NCBI GenBank assembly: GCA_945902955.1
Contig: CAMDNO010000003.1
Coordinates: 1-64,000 of the forward strand
Reading direction: 5' to 3'
Length of the DNA stretch: 64,000 bases
Source: Porphyromonas cangingivalis
Lineage (GTDB): Bacteria > Bacteroidota > Bacteroidia > Bacteroidales > Paludibacteraceae
The position numbers and the translations under genes are program-made. Under the pieces are notes generated by a model that did no database searches, was not told the origin of the DNA, and saw nothing but the letters and a program-made list of their open reading frames with translations. Shown piece by piece: positions 16,535 through 26,451 of the stretch. Numbering within the stretch: position 1 is the stretch's first letter; each line of letters begins with the position of its first letter.

Positions 16535-17917
16535 CTATTTGTTTTTTACTATCTGAGCCATAAATTCGGCTTCGGCAACAACTTTACCACCTACAAAAGC
16601 ATAACCTTTCATAATAGCACATCCGCGACGCATAGGCTCAGGCATTTCGAGACGGAAAATTATTGTGTCGCCGGGAACTACTTTTTGACGGAATTTTACA
16701 TTGTCGATTTTTAAAAAATAGGTCGAATAGCGTTCAGCATCCTCAAGTCCATGCAGAACCATTATTCCACCCGTTTGAGCCATTGCTTCTACCAACAAAA
16801 CGCCCGGCATGACAGGTTCGTCGGGAAAATGACCCATGAAAAATGTTTCATTTCCTGTTACATTTTTTAATCCAACAACAATATTTTTTCTAATTTCAAT
16901 CACTTTGTCGACCAACAAAAATGGCCAGCGGTGTGGCAATAACTTTTTGATGGCGTTAATATCCAAAATTGGAGCTATTGTATCGTCGTAAACCGGACAT
17001 TGAACATCCTGTTTTTTTATTTCTTTTCGAATAATTTTTGCTATATCGGTATTTATTTTATGACCCGGATAGCGTGCTATTACTTTGCCTTTGAGCGGTT
17101 TACCTATAAGCGATAAATCTCCAATCACATCGAGTAATTTATGGCGAGCAGGTTCGTTTGCATAATTCAAATCGCCGCTTAGGTAGGCAGGCATCGAAGC
17201 ATCTATCGTTTCTTGATGTAACTTTGCACAAAGCTCATCCATTTTTTCCTGCGAAATAATTTCGTCGTAAATTACAATGGCATTCTTTAAATCGCCCCCT
17301 TTAATGAGATTCATACTCAATAGAGGTTCAATTTCGCGTACAAAAACAAAGGTTCGAGCTTTCGATATCTCAGTTTTATAATCGCTCAAATTGTCCAGAG
17401 ACGCAAATTGATTTCCAAGTACAACCGATTTAAAACCAATATGAACATCGACACTGAAATCATCATCGGGTAAAATAGTTATTTTAGCCCCAGTTTCGGG
17501 GATAGAATATTCTATTTTTTTTGTTACAATATAATAGTCTTTTTCGGCTTCTTGTTCCGCAATGCCCACTTCTTCAATCTTAGCTACATAAAATTGAGCA
17601 CTACCATCTAATATCGGAAATTCCGGAGCATTTACCTCCAATAAACAATTGTCGATACCATAAGCATAAAGCGTTGATAATGCGTGCTCAACAGTACTTA
17701 TTTGAACATCGCCTTTTTGCAAAACTGTTCCACGAACTGTATGCGTTACATTTTCGGCCAATGCATCAATTATAGGTTGTGCATCTAAATCGATACGCTT
17801 TATTTTTATACCGTGATTTTCGGTTGCAGGATTAAAAGTTAATACAATATCCAAACCCGTATGCAATCCCTTTCCGCTCAAGGAAAATGCTTGTTTTATT
17901 GTTTTTTGATTTGACAT
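16535..17917 (-). CDS. lpxC-fabZ: Fused LpxC deacetylase / FabZ dehydratase
   Basis: This is one 460-residue chain with two enzymes. Residues about 1-300 are LpxC, the zinc enzyme that deacetylates UDP-3-O-acyl-GlcNAc and commits the cell to lipid A synthesis. Its ligand motifs STVEHALSTLYA and PARHKLLDVIGDL are present. Residues about 312-460 are FabZ, the 3-hydroxyacyl-ACP dehydratase of fatty-acid elongation, with LLPHRWPFLLVDKV (catalytic His) and HFPDEPVMPGVLLVEAMAQ (catalytic Glu). The fusion is typical of Bacteroidetes and ties acyl-chain elongation to lipid A acylation. It lies between lpxD and lpxA in one operon. Confidence 0.97.
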   Translation of the reverse strand: MSNQKTIKQAFSLSGKGLHTGLDIVLTFNPATENHGIKIKRIDLDAQPIIDALAENVTHTVRGTVLQKGDVQISTVEHALSTLYAYGIDNCLLEVNAPEFPILDGSAQFYVAKIEEVGIAEQEAEKDYYIVTKKIEYSIPETGAKITILPDDDFSVDVHIGFKSVVLGNQFASLDNLSDYKTEISKARTFVFVREIEPLLSMNLIKGGDLKNAIVIYDEIISQEKMDELCAKLHQETIDASMPAYLSGDLNYANEPARHKLLDVIGDLSLIGKPLKGKVIARYPGHKINTDIAKIIRKEIKKQDVQCPVYDDTIAPILDINAIKKLLPHRWPFLLVDKVIEIRKNIVVGLKNVTGNETFFMGHFPDEPVMPGVLLVEAMAQTGGIMVLHGLEDAERYSTYFLKIDNVKFRQKVVPGDTIIFRLEMPEPMRRGCAIMKGYAFVGGKVVAEAEFMAQIVKNK

Positions 17918-17986
17918 TAATTGGAAACTGGTTAATTTGTTGATTTTTTTTTGATTGGTTAATCTGTTGATTGATAAATTAATTGA

Positions 17987-19027
17987 TCAGCTATTTTTTT
18001 GTAATTCGTCTACTTTACGTTGTATATCGTAAACGATGCGCTGTAATTCCGGTAGATTCTTGTGAACTATGGCAGCACGTTGAAAGGTTTTCATTTGAAT
18101 GGCCGGATAGCCCATAATCATTTGCCCCGGCTCTTTTATTGAATTTGAAATTCCCGATTGTGCTCCCAAAATGGTGTTGTCGGCAATATGTAAATGTCCG
18201 GCTACACCAACTTGCCCGGCAACAATACAATTTTTTCCAATTTTTGTTGAACCGGAAATTCCTGTTTGAGAGGCAATTACTGTATTTTCGCCCACTTCTA
18301 CATTGTGAGCAATTTGAATTAAATTATCGAGTTTTGCTCCTTTGCGTATAATAGTACTACCAAGTGTTGCCCTGTCAATAGTGGTATTGGCTCCTATTTC
18401 CACATCATCTTCAATAACCACATTGCCCATTTGCGGAATTTTTTTGTAAACGCCATCTTCGGCAGGTGCAAATCCAAAACCATCGGCACCTATACTTACA
18501 CCCGAATGTATTATACAATTATCGCCTACTATACTCTGATTGTATATATTTACATTGGAATAGAGCGTTACATTATTGCCTATTTGCGTTCCTTCTTCAA
18601 TGGAGCAACTGGCATAAATACGTACATTATTTCCAATTTTTACATTGTCGGCAATATACACAAAAGGCGCAATATAAGCATTTTCGCCTATTTGCGCTGA
18701 CTCGGCTATTTCACATTGTTTGGATATGCCTGTTTTTTTTGGCTTCGATTGCTCTACAACCGACATGAGAAAAGCCAACGATTCGTATGCGTTTTCTACG
18801 CGTATGAGTGTGGCTTTTGCAGGGCGTTCGGCTTTAAAGTCATTATTTACAAGAATCACGCTTGCATTACTGTCATACAAATAATGACTGTACTTCGGGT
18901 TTGCCAAAAAACTCAAAGTTCCAGGTTTACCTTCTTCGATTTTCGAAAAATCACCAACTTTCACAGTTCCGTCTCCTTCGACAGTACCATTCAGATAATT
19001 AGCAATTTGATCGGCATTAAACTCCAT
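17987..19027 (-). CDS. lpxD: UDP-3-O-acyl-glucosamine N-acyltransferase (LpxD)
   Basis: LpxD adds the second 3-hydroxyacyl chain, on the 2-amino group, after LpxC. An N-terminal uridine-binding domain ([14 protein letters not shown] onward) precedes the hexapeptide beta-helix (about 100-320), with catalytic His in QIAHNVEVG and the conserved GADGFGFAP. The start chosen is the ATG at 19027, giving 346 residues. An ATG seven codons upstream (19048) overlaps a TACCTTTG -7 box at 19046-19053 and would add only MHPKIFF. lpxC-fabZ follows after a 69-base spacer containing degenerate TTGATTGGTTAATCTG repeats. Confidence 0.95.
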   Translation of the reverse strand: MEFNADQIANYLNGTVEGDGTVKVGDFSKIEEGKPGTLSFLANPKYSHYLYDSNASVILVNNDFKAERPAKATLIRVENAYESLAFLMSVVEQSKPKKTGISKQCEIAESAQIGENAYIAPFVYIADNVKIGNNVRIYASCSIEEGTQIGNNVTLYSNVNIYNQSIVGDNCIIHSGVSIGADGFGFAPAEDGVYKKIPQMGNVVIEDDVEIGANTTIDRATLGSTIIRKGAKLDNLIQIAHNVEVGENTVIASQTGISGSTKIGKNCIVAGQVGVAGHLHIADNTILGAQSGISNSIKEPGQMIMGYPAIQMKTFQRAAIVHKNLPELQRIVYDIQRKVDELQKNS

Positions 19028-19142
19028 AAAAAAAATTTTTGGGTGCAAAGGTACAAAACAAAATTCAATTTTTAGCTTAAATACATATATTTGGGTCGTA
19101 TATTCAAGTTGATTGTGTCTATTTGCTACTGTATCTGTATTT

Positions 19143-20372
19143 CTAAATTTTATAATAGCAATAAAAGTGTTTTTCTACTTTTTTAGTAAGTACTTGTATA
19201 TTAAGCATGTCCGAAACATCAGCAATGTCTTTCACCATTCCATTTTTCAATAAAATCTGAATACTATCATCTTCGGGCGAATAAGTATCAGTTGTAACTA
19301 TTTCGTCGCCCATAAAATAACTCGCATCCGCTAAGCTTATTGCGAAGTGAGTTGCATATTTCTCCAAATCTTTTGCATAAATAGATTTATCGACTGAAGT
19401 TGGATTTATTTCTACTTTAAATAAACGACGATTTGTAAAATCTTTACACAGGGTCGAAAGTACGCTATCCGAATGATTGCCCCATACTTTTATAGCACAT
19501 ACCAAATCCGAATCGTCTAACATTACAAAATTTTGTATTGCCTCATCTGAGGTTAAAAACGCATTTTTATCTATGGTATTGTATAAAAAATAATGCAAGG
19601 CAGGCGATCCAAATAAATCATGCCCATGGTATGCCAACTCTTTGGCGCGTTTTAATATATTTACCAACATGCGTTCGGCAGCTACCGAAGTTTTGTGCAA
19701 ATACACCTGCCAATACATTAAGCGGCGCGCCACCAAAAATTTTTCGATAGAATAGATTCCTTTTATATCTACTACCAATTCGTCGTTGTGCAAATTGAGC
19801 ATTTTTATTATACGTGCAGCTCCAATTATTCCTTCGCTTACGCCCGAAAAAAAACTATCGCGACTTAAATAATCTAACCTATCCATATCTAATTGCCCGG
19901 AAACAAGTTGATGCAAATATTTTTTTGGATAACGACGCGTAAAAATTTCGATTGCCAAATCGAGTTTTCCTTCAAAAAATTCGTTTAGCTTTTGCATCAA
20001 AATAAGCGAAATTTCTTCGTGGCTAATATTATTGACCAAACTATGCTCTAAAGCATGCGAAAACGGTCCATGCCCTATATCATGCAAAAGTATACAAGCT
20101 CGTACAGCCTCAGCTTCGGCAGGCGAAATTAGGTGCCCTTGTTGTTGAAGTTGTGCAATGGCTTCGCCCATCAGATGCATTGCACCCAACGAATGTTGCA
20201 TGCGTGTGTGTTGAGCACCCGGATATACAAACGACGAAAGCCCTAACTGCTTGATTCTGTGTAGGCGTTGGAAATAAGGATGCTGAATTAAATCGTATAA
20301 AAATTCGCTGGGAATATTTATAAATCCAAATACAGGATCGTTTATTATTTTGCGTTTATTTGGTTTTTGCAT
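19143..20372 (-). CDS. HD-domain phosphohydrolase (COG1078-like)
   Basis: This 409-residue protein belongs to the HD superfamily of metal-dependent phosphohydrolases, close to dNTP triphosphohydrolase-like proteins (COG1078). The metal-binding [13 protein letters not shown] (about 55-67) and [16 protein letters not shown] (about 94-109) carry the H...HD signature. A further aspartate lies in [15 protein letters not shown]. It sits just upstream of lpxD on the same strand (115 bases), an arrangement common in Bacteroidetes. The true substrate is unknown; deoxynucleotides are the usual guess for the family. Confidence 0.85.
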   Translation of the reverse strand: MQKPNKRKIINDPVFGFINIPSEFLYDLIQHPYFQRLHRIKQLGLSSFVYPGAQHTRMQHSLGAMHLMGEAIAQLQQQGHLISPAEAEAVRACILLHDIGHGPFSHALEHSLVNNISHEEISLILMQKLNEFFEGKLDLAIEIFTRRYPKKYLHQLVSGQLDMDRLDYLSRDSFFSGVSEGIIGAARIIKMLNLHNDELVVDIKGIYSIEKFLVARRLMYWQVYLHKTSVAAERMLVNILKRAKELAYHGHDLFGSPALHYFLYNTIDKNAFLTSDEAIQNFVMLDDSDLVCAIKVWGNHSDSVLSTLCKDFTNRRLFKVEINPTSVDKSIYAKDLEKYATHFAISLADASYFMGDEIVTTDTYSPEDDSIQILLKNGMVKDIADVSDMLNIQVLTKKVEKHFYCYYKI

Positions 20373-20394
20373 TTTATTTGATAAAAAATAATTG

Positions 20395-21618
20395 CTAAAA
20401 AATATAACTCAATGTTGCTAATGCTCTATGATTATTCACATTGTAAGGACTGGTAATTCGTCCATTTGATTGAATTGTACCGTACTTTGCAGTTGTAAAT
20501 TCGTACTCAAAACCCAAGCGAAAATTTGGTAAACTATAGCAGATATGAGGTGCAACCCGATAAAGTTGATCAATTATTAGTTGGCTCGCATCGTAAAAAC
20601 CATATCCGTAAACGCTATTTGGCGTTAACATTAAATTTTTATTTGTTCCTAAGTTTTGCGATAGTCCACCATAAATACCAACCTGTATTTTTGATCCATA
20701 AGCAACACTTAACCAAGATGTTGAGGTGTTGAAATTTGTATAATCTGCTGTAGCATTTGTAGCATCCACACTTAGTCCATACCCTCCAATCATAATATAT
20801 TCACTCATATTTTGCCCCAATACAGATTTTGCACGTATCTGAAATTTTTTATTGGTATATCCGGCATAAGCTACTGCAGCGCCCGAATTAAAACGTACAT
20901 TGTTAATTTTCAACGATTTTCCTTCTACTCCAACTCCGGCAACAATACTTTTTGAATTGTAATCTAACCCTACATGTAAGCCTGGCAATAAGCCGGTTTT
21001 CATATAACTTGCACTTGCGCCAACAGGTCCTTGAGTCATGTATTGCATTTGATACGAGGCAGCTGTTAGAAAGGTGATATTGTCGTTTAGTTTTTGATTT
21101 AAACGTATTTGTGGACTACGATTAAATGGTTGAAATGGTGTACCCACACTCAAAGCGGGTGTTATGGGCTGTAAATTTGCATACATCGGGTGCCATGTTT
21201 GACCAACTAATAATTCAGTTTTTGACCAATTTAGTTTCATATATGCCTGACGGAGACGAATTAAATAATAACTTGAAGAGATTCCGGCAAAATCACATTC
21301 AATTTTGGCAGAAGATTTTGCGCCTAAAATGGGTGTACTTGTAAAGTCAATTCCTAAACGGGTTGAAATGGCAAGCATTTGTGAATTAGAAACATTATTT
21401 TTATCCTTAAATTCGCCATTAAACAAATATTCATCTTTGGGTTTTGGAAAAATATTAAATAAACCATCGAGTGCTTCCACATTTTGGCGCGAATTATAAT
21501 ACAATTCGTTGCGTACAAAACCATATAGTTTGTAAGTTGTGGGCTGTTCGGCAGCCGATATAGTTAGAAATGAGACCAAGAGAGAGAAAGCTAAAAACGA
21601 AATCTTTTTTAAAAACAT
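20395..21618 (-). CDS. Outer-membrane beta-barrel protein, porin-like
   Basis: This 407-residue protein has a signal peptide (about 1-22, ending TISAAEQ) and many alternating polar/hydrophobic strands ending in an aromatic residue (HRALATLSYIF), as expected of an outer-membrane barrel. The block YGFVRNELYYNSRQ at the start and RQAYMKLNWSKTELLVGQTW resemble DcaP-type porins. No substrate can be assigned. It lies downstream of mntP on the same strand and 22 bases upstream of the HD gene. Confidence 0.7.
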   Translation of the reverse strand: MFLKKISFLAFSLLVSFLTISAAEQPTTYKLYGFVRNELYYNSRQNVEALDGLFNIFPKPKDEYLFNGEFKDKNNVSNSQMLAISTRLGIDFTSTPILGAKSSAKIECDFAGISSSYYLIRLRQAYMKLNWSKTELLVGQTWHPMYANLQPITPALSVGTPFQPFNRSPQIRLNQKLNDNITFLTAASYQMQYMTQGPVGASASYMKTGLLPGLHVGLDYNSKSIVAGVGVEGKSLKINNVRFNSGAAVAYAGYTNKKFQIRAKSVLGQNMSEYIMIGGYGLSVDATNATADYTNFNTSTSWLSVAYGSKIQVGIYGGLSQNLGTNKNLMLTPNSVYGYGFYDASQLIIDQLYRVAPHICYSLPNFRLGFEYEFTTAKYGTIQSNGRITSPYNVNNHRALATLSYIF

Positions 21619-21646
21619 AATTTAAAAATTTTGCTGAATAGTTAAT

Positions 21647-22216
21647 TCAGAGATAATAAATATGTTCTATCAGGATTTTTAATCCAATAGCTATTAAAAT
21701 AATGCCACCTAATAGATTGGCATTAATTTTTATGCGATCGCGAAAACGAACACCAAGATAAACTCCAACTATTGAAAATAAAAAGCTAATAAAACCAATA
21801 ATTAATACTGCAAATGTAATTTTGGTTGAAAAAGGTACAAAAATAATTCCTGTTGCTAAAGCATCAATGCTTGTTAGAAGCGAAAGCATAATAAGAATTT
21901 TCCATCCAAATGGATTTGATTGAATTTCACATTTTGGGTCGATAGGCTTAAGACCTTCTATCAACATTTTCAAACCAATCGCTCCCAATAAAATGAATGC
22001 TACCCAATGATCGTAGTCGGTTATTTTTTTTGCAAAACTATAACCAGCATAATATCCAATCAGAGGCATAAATCCCTGAAATAAACCAAAAAGCACCCCC
22101 ATTCGGAATGCTTTTTTGAATTTGAATTTTTTCAGGCAAACGCCCTTGCTAATGGAAACTGCGAAACAGTCCATAGCAAGGCCGATACCGATTATGATGA
22201 TTGAGAGTAAATCCAT
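21647..22216 (-). CDS. mntP: MntP manganese efflux pump
   Basis: This 189-residue inner-membrane protein has six hydrophobic helices and the two family repeats with conserved aspartates in helices one and four: GLAMDCFAVSISKG and SIDALATGI. MntP exports manganese and protects against its excess. Its start codon directly follows the tkt stop codon with no gap, so the two are co-transcribed and probably translationally coupled. No manganese riboswitch is seen, and expression would follow tkt. Confidence 0.93.
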   Translation of the reverse strand: MDLLSIIIIGIGLAMDCFAVSISKGVCLKKFKFKKAFRMGVLFGLFQGFMPLIGYYAGYSFAKKITDYDHWVAFILLGAIGLKMLIEGLKPIDPKCEIQSNPFGWKILIMLSLLTSIDALATGIIFVPFSTKITFAVLIIGFISFLFSIVGVYLGVRFRDRIKINANLLGGIILIAIGLKILIEHIYYL

Positions 22217-24241
22217 TTAGAGCATTGATTTCACTTGCTCGTAAACGTTTTTGCCGTTGAAGCCAAGCTTTTCGTCCAATACTTTGTAAGGTGCCGAAAA
22301 ACCAAACGATTCTAATCCCCAAACTTTACCATTAGCTCCAACTAATCCTAAAAGGTTTACAGGTAAACCGGCTGTTAGACCAAAGATTTTAGCACCTTTT
22401 GGCAATACACTTTCCTGATATTCTGCCGATTGACTGCGGAATAAACCTTCGGAAGGAACGGATACCAAACGTATTTTTACGCCATCGGCACGAAGCAAAG
22501 CTGCACCTTCGTTCAGGGTAGAAACTTCGGAACCAGAAGCTACCAAAATAACATCCGGATTGCCATCACATTCAACCACATAACCACCTTTTTCGGCCTG
22601 AGCAGCATCTACTTTACGACCATTAGCCGAAGGAAGATCCGTGATATTCTGACGCGAAAGTATCAGTCCGGTAGGTGTTTGCGTGTTTTCGAGTGCCATA
22701 CGCCATGCAACAGTACATTCTTCCACATCGGCTGGGCGAAGCACTAACATCGAATTGTGACCTTTGTGGTTTTTGAGTTTTTCCATCAAACGAATTTGTG
22801 CTTCTTGCTCCACAGGTTCGTGGGTTGGTCCATCTTCGCCTACACGGAAAGCATCATGTGTCCAAATAAATTTCACTGGAACTTCCATCAAAGCAGCCAT
22901 ACGAATAGCTGGTTTCATATAGTCGGAAAATACGAAGAAAGTAGCACAAGCCGGAATAACACCACCGTGTAAACTCATACCAATACAAACGCACGCCATA
23001 GTTAATTCGGCTACACCAGCTTGAAGGAAAGCACCCGAAAAATCGTCTTTTGTAAATGCTTTTGTGTTTTTAAGGAAACCATCGGTTTTGTCGGAATTCG
23101 ATAAATCGGCACTCGAAACCACCATGTTTTCAACTTGCAAAGCCAATTGAGCCAATACCGTTGCCGAAGCAGCACGTGTAGCTTGTCCGGGTTTTTGAAC
23201 TACTGCATCCCAGTTTACTTTTGGAGCTTTGCCTGAGAAGAAAGTTTCTAATTTGGCAGCCAATTCAGGGTTTTCTTTTGCCCATTCGGCTTTAGCAGCC
23301 TGTTTCGAAGCTACTATTTTTTCTAATTCTGCCTCACGTTTAGCGTACAATTCAACTGTTTCGGGAAACAATACAAATGCATCAGCAGGGTTTCCACCCA
23401 AATTTTTGATTGACTCATCGTACGATGCGCCACATTCGCTCAATGGCATACCGTGTGTTGCACATTGGTTTTCGAAACTTGTATTATCGGCTTTACGAGC
23501 GCCTTTACCCATAATTGTTTTACCAATAATAAGTGTTGGTTTCGATTTCTCAGCTTTGGCTTCTTTTAAGGCTGTACGAATTTCAACAGCATTGTTGCCA
23601 TTTATTTCAATAATTTTCCAACCCCACGAAAGGTATTTTTGAGCTGTGTTTTCGGTGGTAACATCTTTTGTTTCAGTTGATAACTGAATGTCATTCGAAT
23701 CGTAGAACATAATCAGGTTATTCAATCCGAGGTGTCCTGCCAAACGGCCTGCTCCTTGCGAAATTTCTTCCTGAACACCACCATCCGAAATATAAGCATA
23801 AATGGTTTGACTCATTACTTCACCAAAACGAGCTTTCAAGAATTTGGCTGCAATGGCTGCACCTACTGCAAAAGTATGACCTTGTCCGAGAGGGCCTGAA
23901 GTGTTTTCAACGCCACGCATAATGTCTACTTCTGGATGTCCTGGAGTAGCACTTCCCCATTGGCGAAATTGAGCTAACTCTTCCATCGTGTATTTGCCTG
24001 TACAAGCTAATACTGAATAAAGCATAGGCGACATGTGTCCCGGATCCAGAAACATGCGGTCGCGTCCTTCCCATTTCGGATTTTTAGGGTCGTACTCCAA
24101 AAACTCTGAAAATAGAACATTAATAAAATCAGCTCCACCCATAGCACCCCCCGGATGCCCTGATTTTGCTTTTTCAACTGCCGATGCCGCCAAAATACGG
24201 ATGTTGTCGGCTGCACGATTTAAAACTTGAATTGAATTCAT
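22217..24241 (-). CDS. tkt: Transketolase
   Basis: Transketolase moves two-carbon units between sugar phosphates in the pentose phosphate pathway, using thiamine diphosphate. The 674-residue protein has the full three-domain layout: the cofactor site with SDGGVQEEIS (in place of the usual GDGxxxEG, as I recall from Bacteroides relatives), the Pyr domain with GVAELTMACVCIGMSLHGG holding the cofactor-activating Glu, and a C-terminal domain. GHPEVDIM and GPLGQGHTFAVGAA near the N-terminus form the phosphate and cofactor pocket. It is the first gene of a unit with mntP. Confidence 0.96.
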   Translation of the reverse strand: MNSIQVLNRAADNIRILAASAVEKAKSGHPGGAMGGADFINVLFSEFLEYDPKNPKWEGRDRMFLDPGHMSPMLYSVLACTGKYTMEELAQFRQWGSATPGHPEVDIMRGVENTSGPLGQGHTFAVGAAIAAKFLKARFGEVMSQTIYAYISDGGVQEEISQGAGRLAGHLGLNNLIMFYDSNDIQLSTETKDVTTENTAQKYLSWGWKIIEINGNNAVEIRTALKEAKAEKSKPTLIIGKTIMGKGARKADNTSFENQCATHGMPLSECGASYDESIKNLGGNPADAFVLFPETVELYAKREAELEKIVASKQAAKAEWAKENPELAAKLETFFSGKAPKVNWDAVVQKPGQATRAASATVLAQLALQVENMVVSSADLSNSDKTDGFLKNTKAFTKDDFSGAFLQAGVAELTMACVCIGMSLHGGVIPACATFFVFSDYMKPAIRMAALMEVPVKFIWTHDAFRVGEDGPTHEPVEQEAQIRLMEKLKNHKGHNSMLVLRPADVEECTVAWRMALENTQTPTGLILSRQNITDLPSANGRKVDAAQAEKGGYVVECDGNPDVILVASGSEVSTLNEGAALLRADGVKIRLVSVPSEGLFRSQSAEYQESVLPKGAKIFGLTAGLPVNLLGLVGANGKVWGLESFGFSAPYKVLDEKLGFNGKNVYEQVKSML

Positions 24242-24254
24242 AAATACTTGTTGT

Positions 24255-24345
24255 TATTTGGTTGTTGTTTTGTTAATTAGTTTATCTGTTAATTAGTTCA
24301 TCGGTTCATCAGTTTATAGCTAATAAACCGATAAACATTATGAAC
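24255..24345. repeat. Low-complexity spacer with imperfect hairpin
   Basis: The run GTTAATTAGTTTATCTGTTAA and its variants (TTCATCGGTTCATCAG) form short direct repeats. The right half, GTTCAT...TTTAT-AGCTA-ATAAA...ATGAAC, can fold back. It lies between the DUF6048 gene and tkt, both minus strand, and may terminate the upstream unit. Confidence 0.45.
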
Positions 24346-24352
24346 AAATTAA

Positions 24353-25042
24353 TTAAAATTTATACCCAATGGCATAGTTTACTCCCCAGTTGCCTCCATC
24401 GCTTTTTTTGCCAAATCCAGGAATATAATATGGATCTATTTCGCCTAAAATATCCGTTCCCAATAGTTTTTTATTTCGTACTGTCCAGCCCATGTAAATG
24501 TTTTTCAACACTTCTACACGCATACCGGCCACTACTTCTATCCATACTTTTGTTGTTGTAATATCATTATAATTTTGAGAAATTTGAGTTCCCCAATAAT
24601 TATTTTCAACCACAGCATTTTTATAACTGTACGAAAATGGTGAAAAGCCAATTCGCGCTCCTGCAAAAAATATATTGTGGGTAGGCTCTTTATCTTTTTT
24701 AGGCTTTATCAAATTGAAATCAACCCCAAGTCGTCCATACAATCCGGAAGTTTTGAAATTTAAAGCATCGATAGATGTTTTGTTTGCTCCGGCAAATCCA
24801 ATTTCAATAGTCGGAAAGTATTTTTGTTTTAAATTAGCAGAAATGCCTGCTTCGTAGCCATACAGCTCACCTTTGTAAATGAAATTGGATGCAATGGATG
24901 CTAAATCTATTTCGAGAACTAAGCCACGAAATGCAGTCTTTACAACCGTATCGGTTTTTTGTTTGCTAACTTGTGCATTTACAGAGTAAATACCTATCAG
25001 GCAGAACAAACTAATTATGAAAAATCTTAATATGTTCTGCAT
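24353..25042 (-). CDS. DUF6048-like exported beta-rich protein
   Basis: This 229-residue protein has a signal peptide (about 1-24, ending VNAQ) and a beta-rich body ending in an aromatic residue (WGVNYAIGYKF), suggesting a small outer-membrane barrel. I recognise it as the Bacteroidetes-only DUF6048 family, of unknown function. Its start lies inside the end of the DUF6452 gene (32-base overlap), so the two are translationally coupled. The motifs GEIDPYYIPGFGK and NIFFAGARIGFSPFSYSY are visible blocks. Confidence 0.75.
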   Translation of the reverse strand: MQNILRFFIISLFCLIGIYSVNAQVSKQKTDTVVKTAFRGLVLEIDLASIASNFIYKGELYGYEAGISANLKQKYFPTIEIGFAGANKTSIDALNFKTSGLYGRLGVDFNLIKPKKDKEPTHNIFFAGARIGFSPFSYSYKNAVVENNYWGTQISQNYNDITTTKVWIEVVAGMRVEVLKNIYMGWTVRNKKLLGTDILGEIDPYYIPGFGKKSDGGNWGVNYAIGYKF

Positions 25043-25484
25043 TTACATTTATTACTTCGCGTTCTAAAATTCGGACTGAGTCGATAAAATGATTCGTGCT
25101 AATTACCTCGTCGATAGTTTGTGTAGCAATGTAGCCACACTCAAACGATATAAAATAAGCATTGTTTGGAGTATAAAAAACTAATAATGTATCTGTTGTA
25201 TTGTTGAACCGGATGATAAAATCGGATTGTTGTCGGGCTGCATTCAAAGGAATACTTACTGAATATAACGATTTAGAATTTACAAACAAAAAGGAATCTT
25301 TTTCTAATCCGTTCATCCACAAACTATCCACTTTTATGGAAGTATCGGTTAAATCAGTTTTTTGATAAAATCCAATTTTCATATTTACAGTTTTGTCTTC
25401 GTGGCATTCGTCGGTAGAACTACAGCCCGCAATCAAAACTGAAAACAGCAAAACCAGAATAACTAAGAATTTACAATTTACCAT
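25011..25484 (-). CDS. DUF6452-like lipoprotein
   Basis: This 157-residue protein starts with a lipoprotein signal (FSVLIAGC, Cys near 21), so it should be anchored in a membrane facing the periplasm. It matches the Bacteroidetes-restricted DUF6452 family, which is usually found beside DUF6048, as here. Function is unknown. The first codons lie in a low-complexity element, also present upstream of the exosortase gene at 54594, that encodes MVNCKFL here and MVNCKCKNCKFL there. The signal peptide seems to have been assembled partly from repeat DNA. No alternative start downstream would keep the signal peptide. Confidence 0.72.
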   Translation of the reverse strand: MVNCKFLVILVLLFSVLIAGCSSTDECHEDKTVNMKIGFYQKTDLTDTSIKVDSLWMNGLEKDSFLFVNSKSLYSVSIPLNAARQQSDFIIRFNNTTDTLLVFYTPNNAYFISFECGYIATQTIDEVISTNHFIDSVRILEREVINVNAEHIKIFHN

Positions 25485-25546
25485 TTACAATTTTATAAAC
25501 TATATTTATCTTCAAATCAACACATTATCACATCATCACATCAAAA
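25468..25546. repeat. Composite spacer shared with 54549-54636
   Basis: Read on the minus strand, this holds GATGATGTGATAATGTGTTG followed about 20 bases later by AAATTGTAAATGGTAAATTG and TAAATTCTTA. The plus strand at 54549-54636 carries the same two parts in the same order with small changes. Confidence 0.6.
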
Positions 25547-26053
25547 TAATCCCCTCACTTCTTTTTTCAACATATCAGCAGCTACTTCTCCGGGTGAATT
25601 GTTGCTTTGGGCATAGAGCTGTATTATTCTTTCGGCTAATTCAGTCCCAAATGCATCGGCAGCGCATTGCGTAGCACACAAATTTACTAATTGAATTAAA
25701 CTTTCTTGCGTGGCACGAATTGCCGACCACAACTCGTTGCTCACATATATTTGTTGAGAAGCATTGTGCCCAAATTCATGTCGAATGCTTGCTACTAAAT
25801 GCGATTGCAATTCAAAACAATTCATATTAGGCTTTAATGTTTCGAGAACAATATTGGTTGGTTTTGTACGTTCAACAACTAATATTAAGCGCTCGTAAGC
25901 TCTCAAACGTAATGGAGTTGTAGCTGAAATATTTTTCTTTTGTATTTCAAAATTACGCCTTCTTTCGTCGTTTTTAAGCATTTTATCCAACAAGATATAA
26001 GCTGTTGCAAATACCAAAAGCGCCGGAATAGTAAATTGAAGAATTTCTATCAT
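25541..26053 (-). CDS. Small membrane-anchored protein (DUF7935-like)
   Basis: This 170-residue protein has an N-terminal membrane helix (about 5-24, FTIPALLVFATAYILLDKML) and a helical cytoplasmic body. The block PLRLRAYERLILVVERTKP followed by HEFGHNASQQIYVS is characteristic of a small Bacteroidetes family that I believe is DUF7935. The HEFGH string looks like a zinc-protease HExxH, but in this helical context I do not take it as evidence of a peptidase. Function is unknown. It lies 4 bases downstream of crcB on the same strand. Confidence 0.6.
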   Translation of the reverse strand: MIEILQFTIPALLVFATAYILLDKMLKNDERRRNFEIQKKNISATTPLRLRAYERLILVVERTKPTNIVLETLKPNMNCFELQSHLVASIRHEFGHNASQQIYVSNELWSAIRATQESLIQLVNLCATQCAADAFGTELAERIIQLYAQSNNSPGEVAADMLKKEVRGLF

Positions 26054-26057
26054 TTTC

Positions 26058-26426
26058 TTAAGATCCTAAAATGTAACCTAAATAAACAGCTAAAAAACCG
26101 AGCGTTATACTCAGTATTGTATACAAAATGACAGTAAAGAATTGCCCATTTTGCATAAGTAGTAGATTTTCGTTGCTAAAGCTCGAAAAAGTAGTGAAAC
26201 CACCACAAAAACCAACTATCAAAAGTAGTCGCAATTCGTTGCTAATCAAATTGCTTTTAGCACTTAATCCAACAATAATTCCGATTAATAAACTTCCCAA
26301 AACATTAACTGTTAGCGTTCCCATTGGAATGGCGAGCACCTGCCAAGATACATTTAGTTTCGAAACTAAAAAGCGTGCAATGCTGCCTATAAATCCTCCA
26401 AATCCAACTAATAATAGTTCTTTCAT
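26058..26426 (-). CDS. crcB: CrcB/Fluc fluoride channel
   Basis: This 122-residue, four-helix membrane protein belongs to the Fluc family, which exports fluoride as a dual-topology dimer. The family signatures are GGFIGSIARF (about 9-18), GTLTVNVLGSLLIGI (about 36-50) and GFCGGFTTFSSFSNE (about 72-86), the last holding the pore-lining Phe and Ser/Thr residues. It lies between the glycosyltransferase and the small membrane protein on one strand. No fluoride riboswitch was noticed. Confidence 0.93.
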   Translation of the reverse strand: MKELLLVGFGGFIGSIARFLVSKLNVSWQVLAIPMGTLTVNVLGSLLIGIIVGLSAKSNLISNELRLLLIVGFCGGFTTFSSFSNENLLLMQNGQFFTVILYTILSITLGFLAVYLGYILGS

Positions 26427-26438
26427 AATTGCCCCAAA

Positions 26439-26450
26439 CCCCTAAAGGGG
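26439..26450. repeat. CCCCTAAAGGGG palindrome, third copy of the core
   Basis: This is the same palindromic core as at 2660-2671, here without the full flanks, placed just 3-prime of the minus-strand glycosyltransferase gene. It may act as a weak terminator. Confidence 0.5.
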
Positions 26451-26451
26451 C

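Noticed and set aside
19028-19048. Longer LpxD start
   Set aside because: The seven extra codons overlap the probable -7 box and are not part of the family.
25741-25800. HEFGH in the small membrane protein as a zinc-protease motif
   Set aside because: The protein is a short helical membrane-anchored family without a third ligand or peptidase fold.
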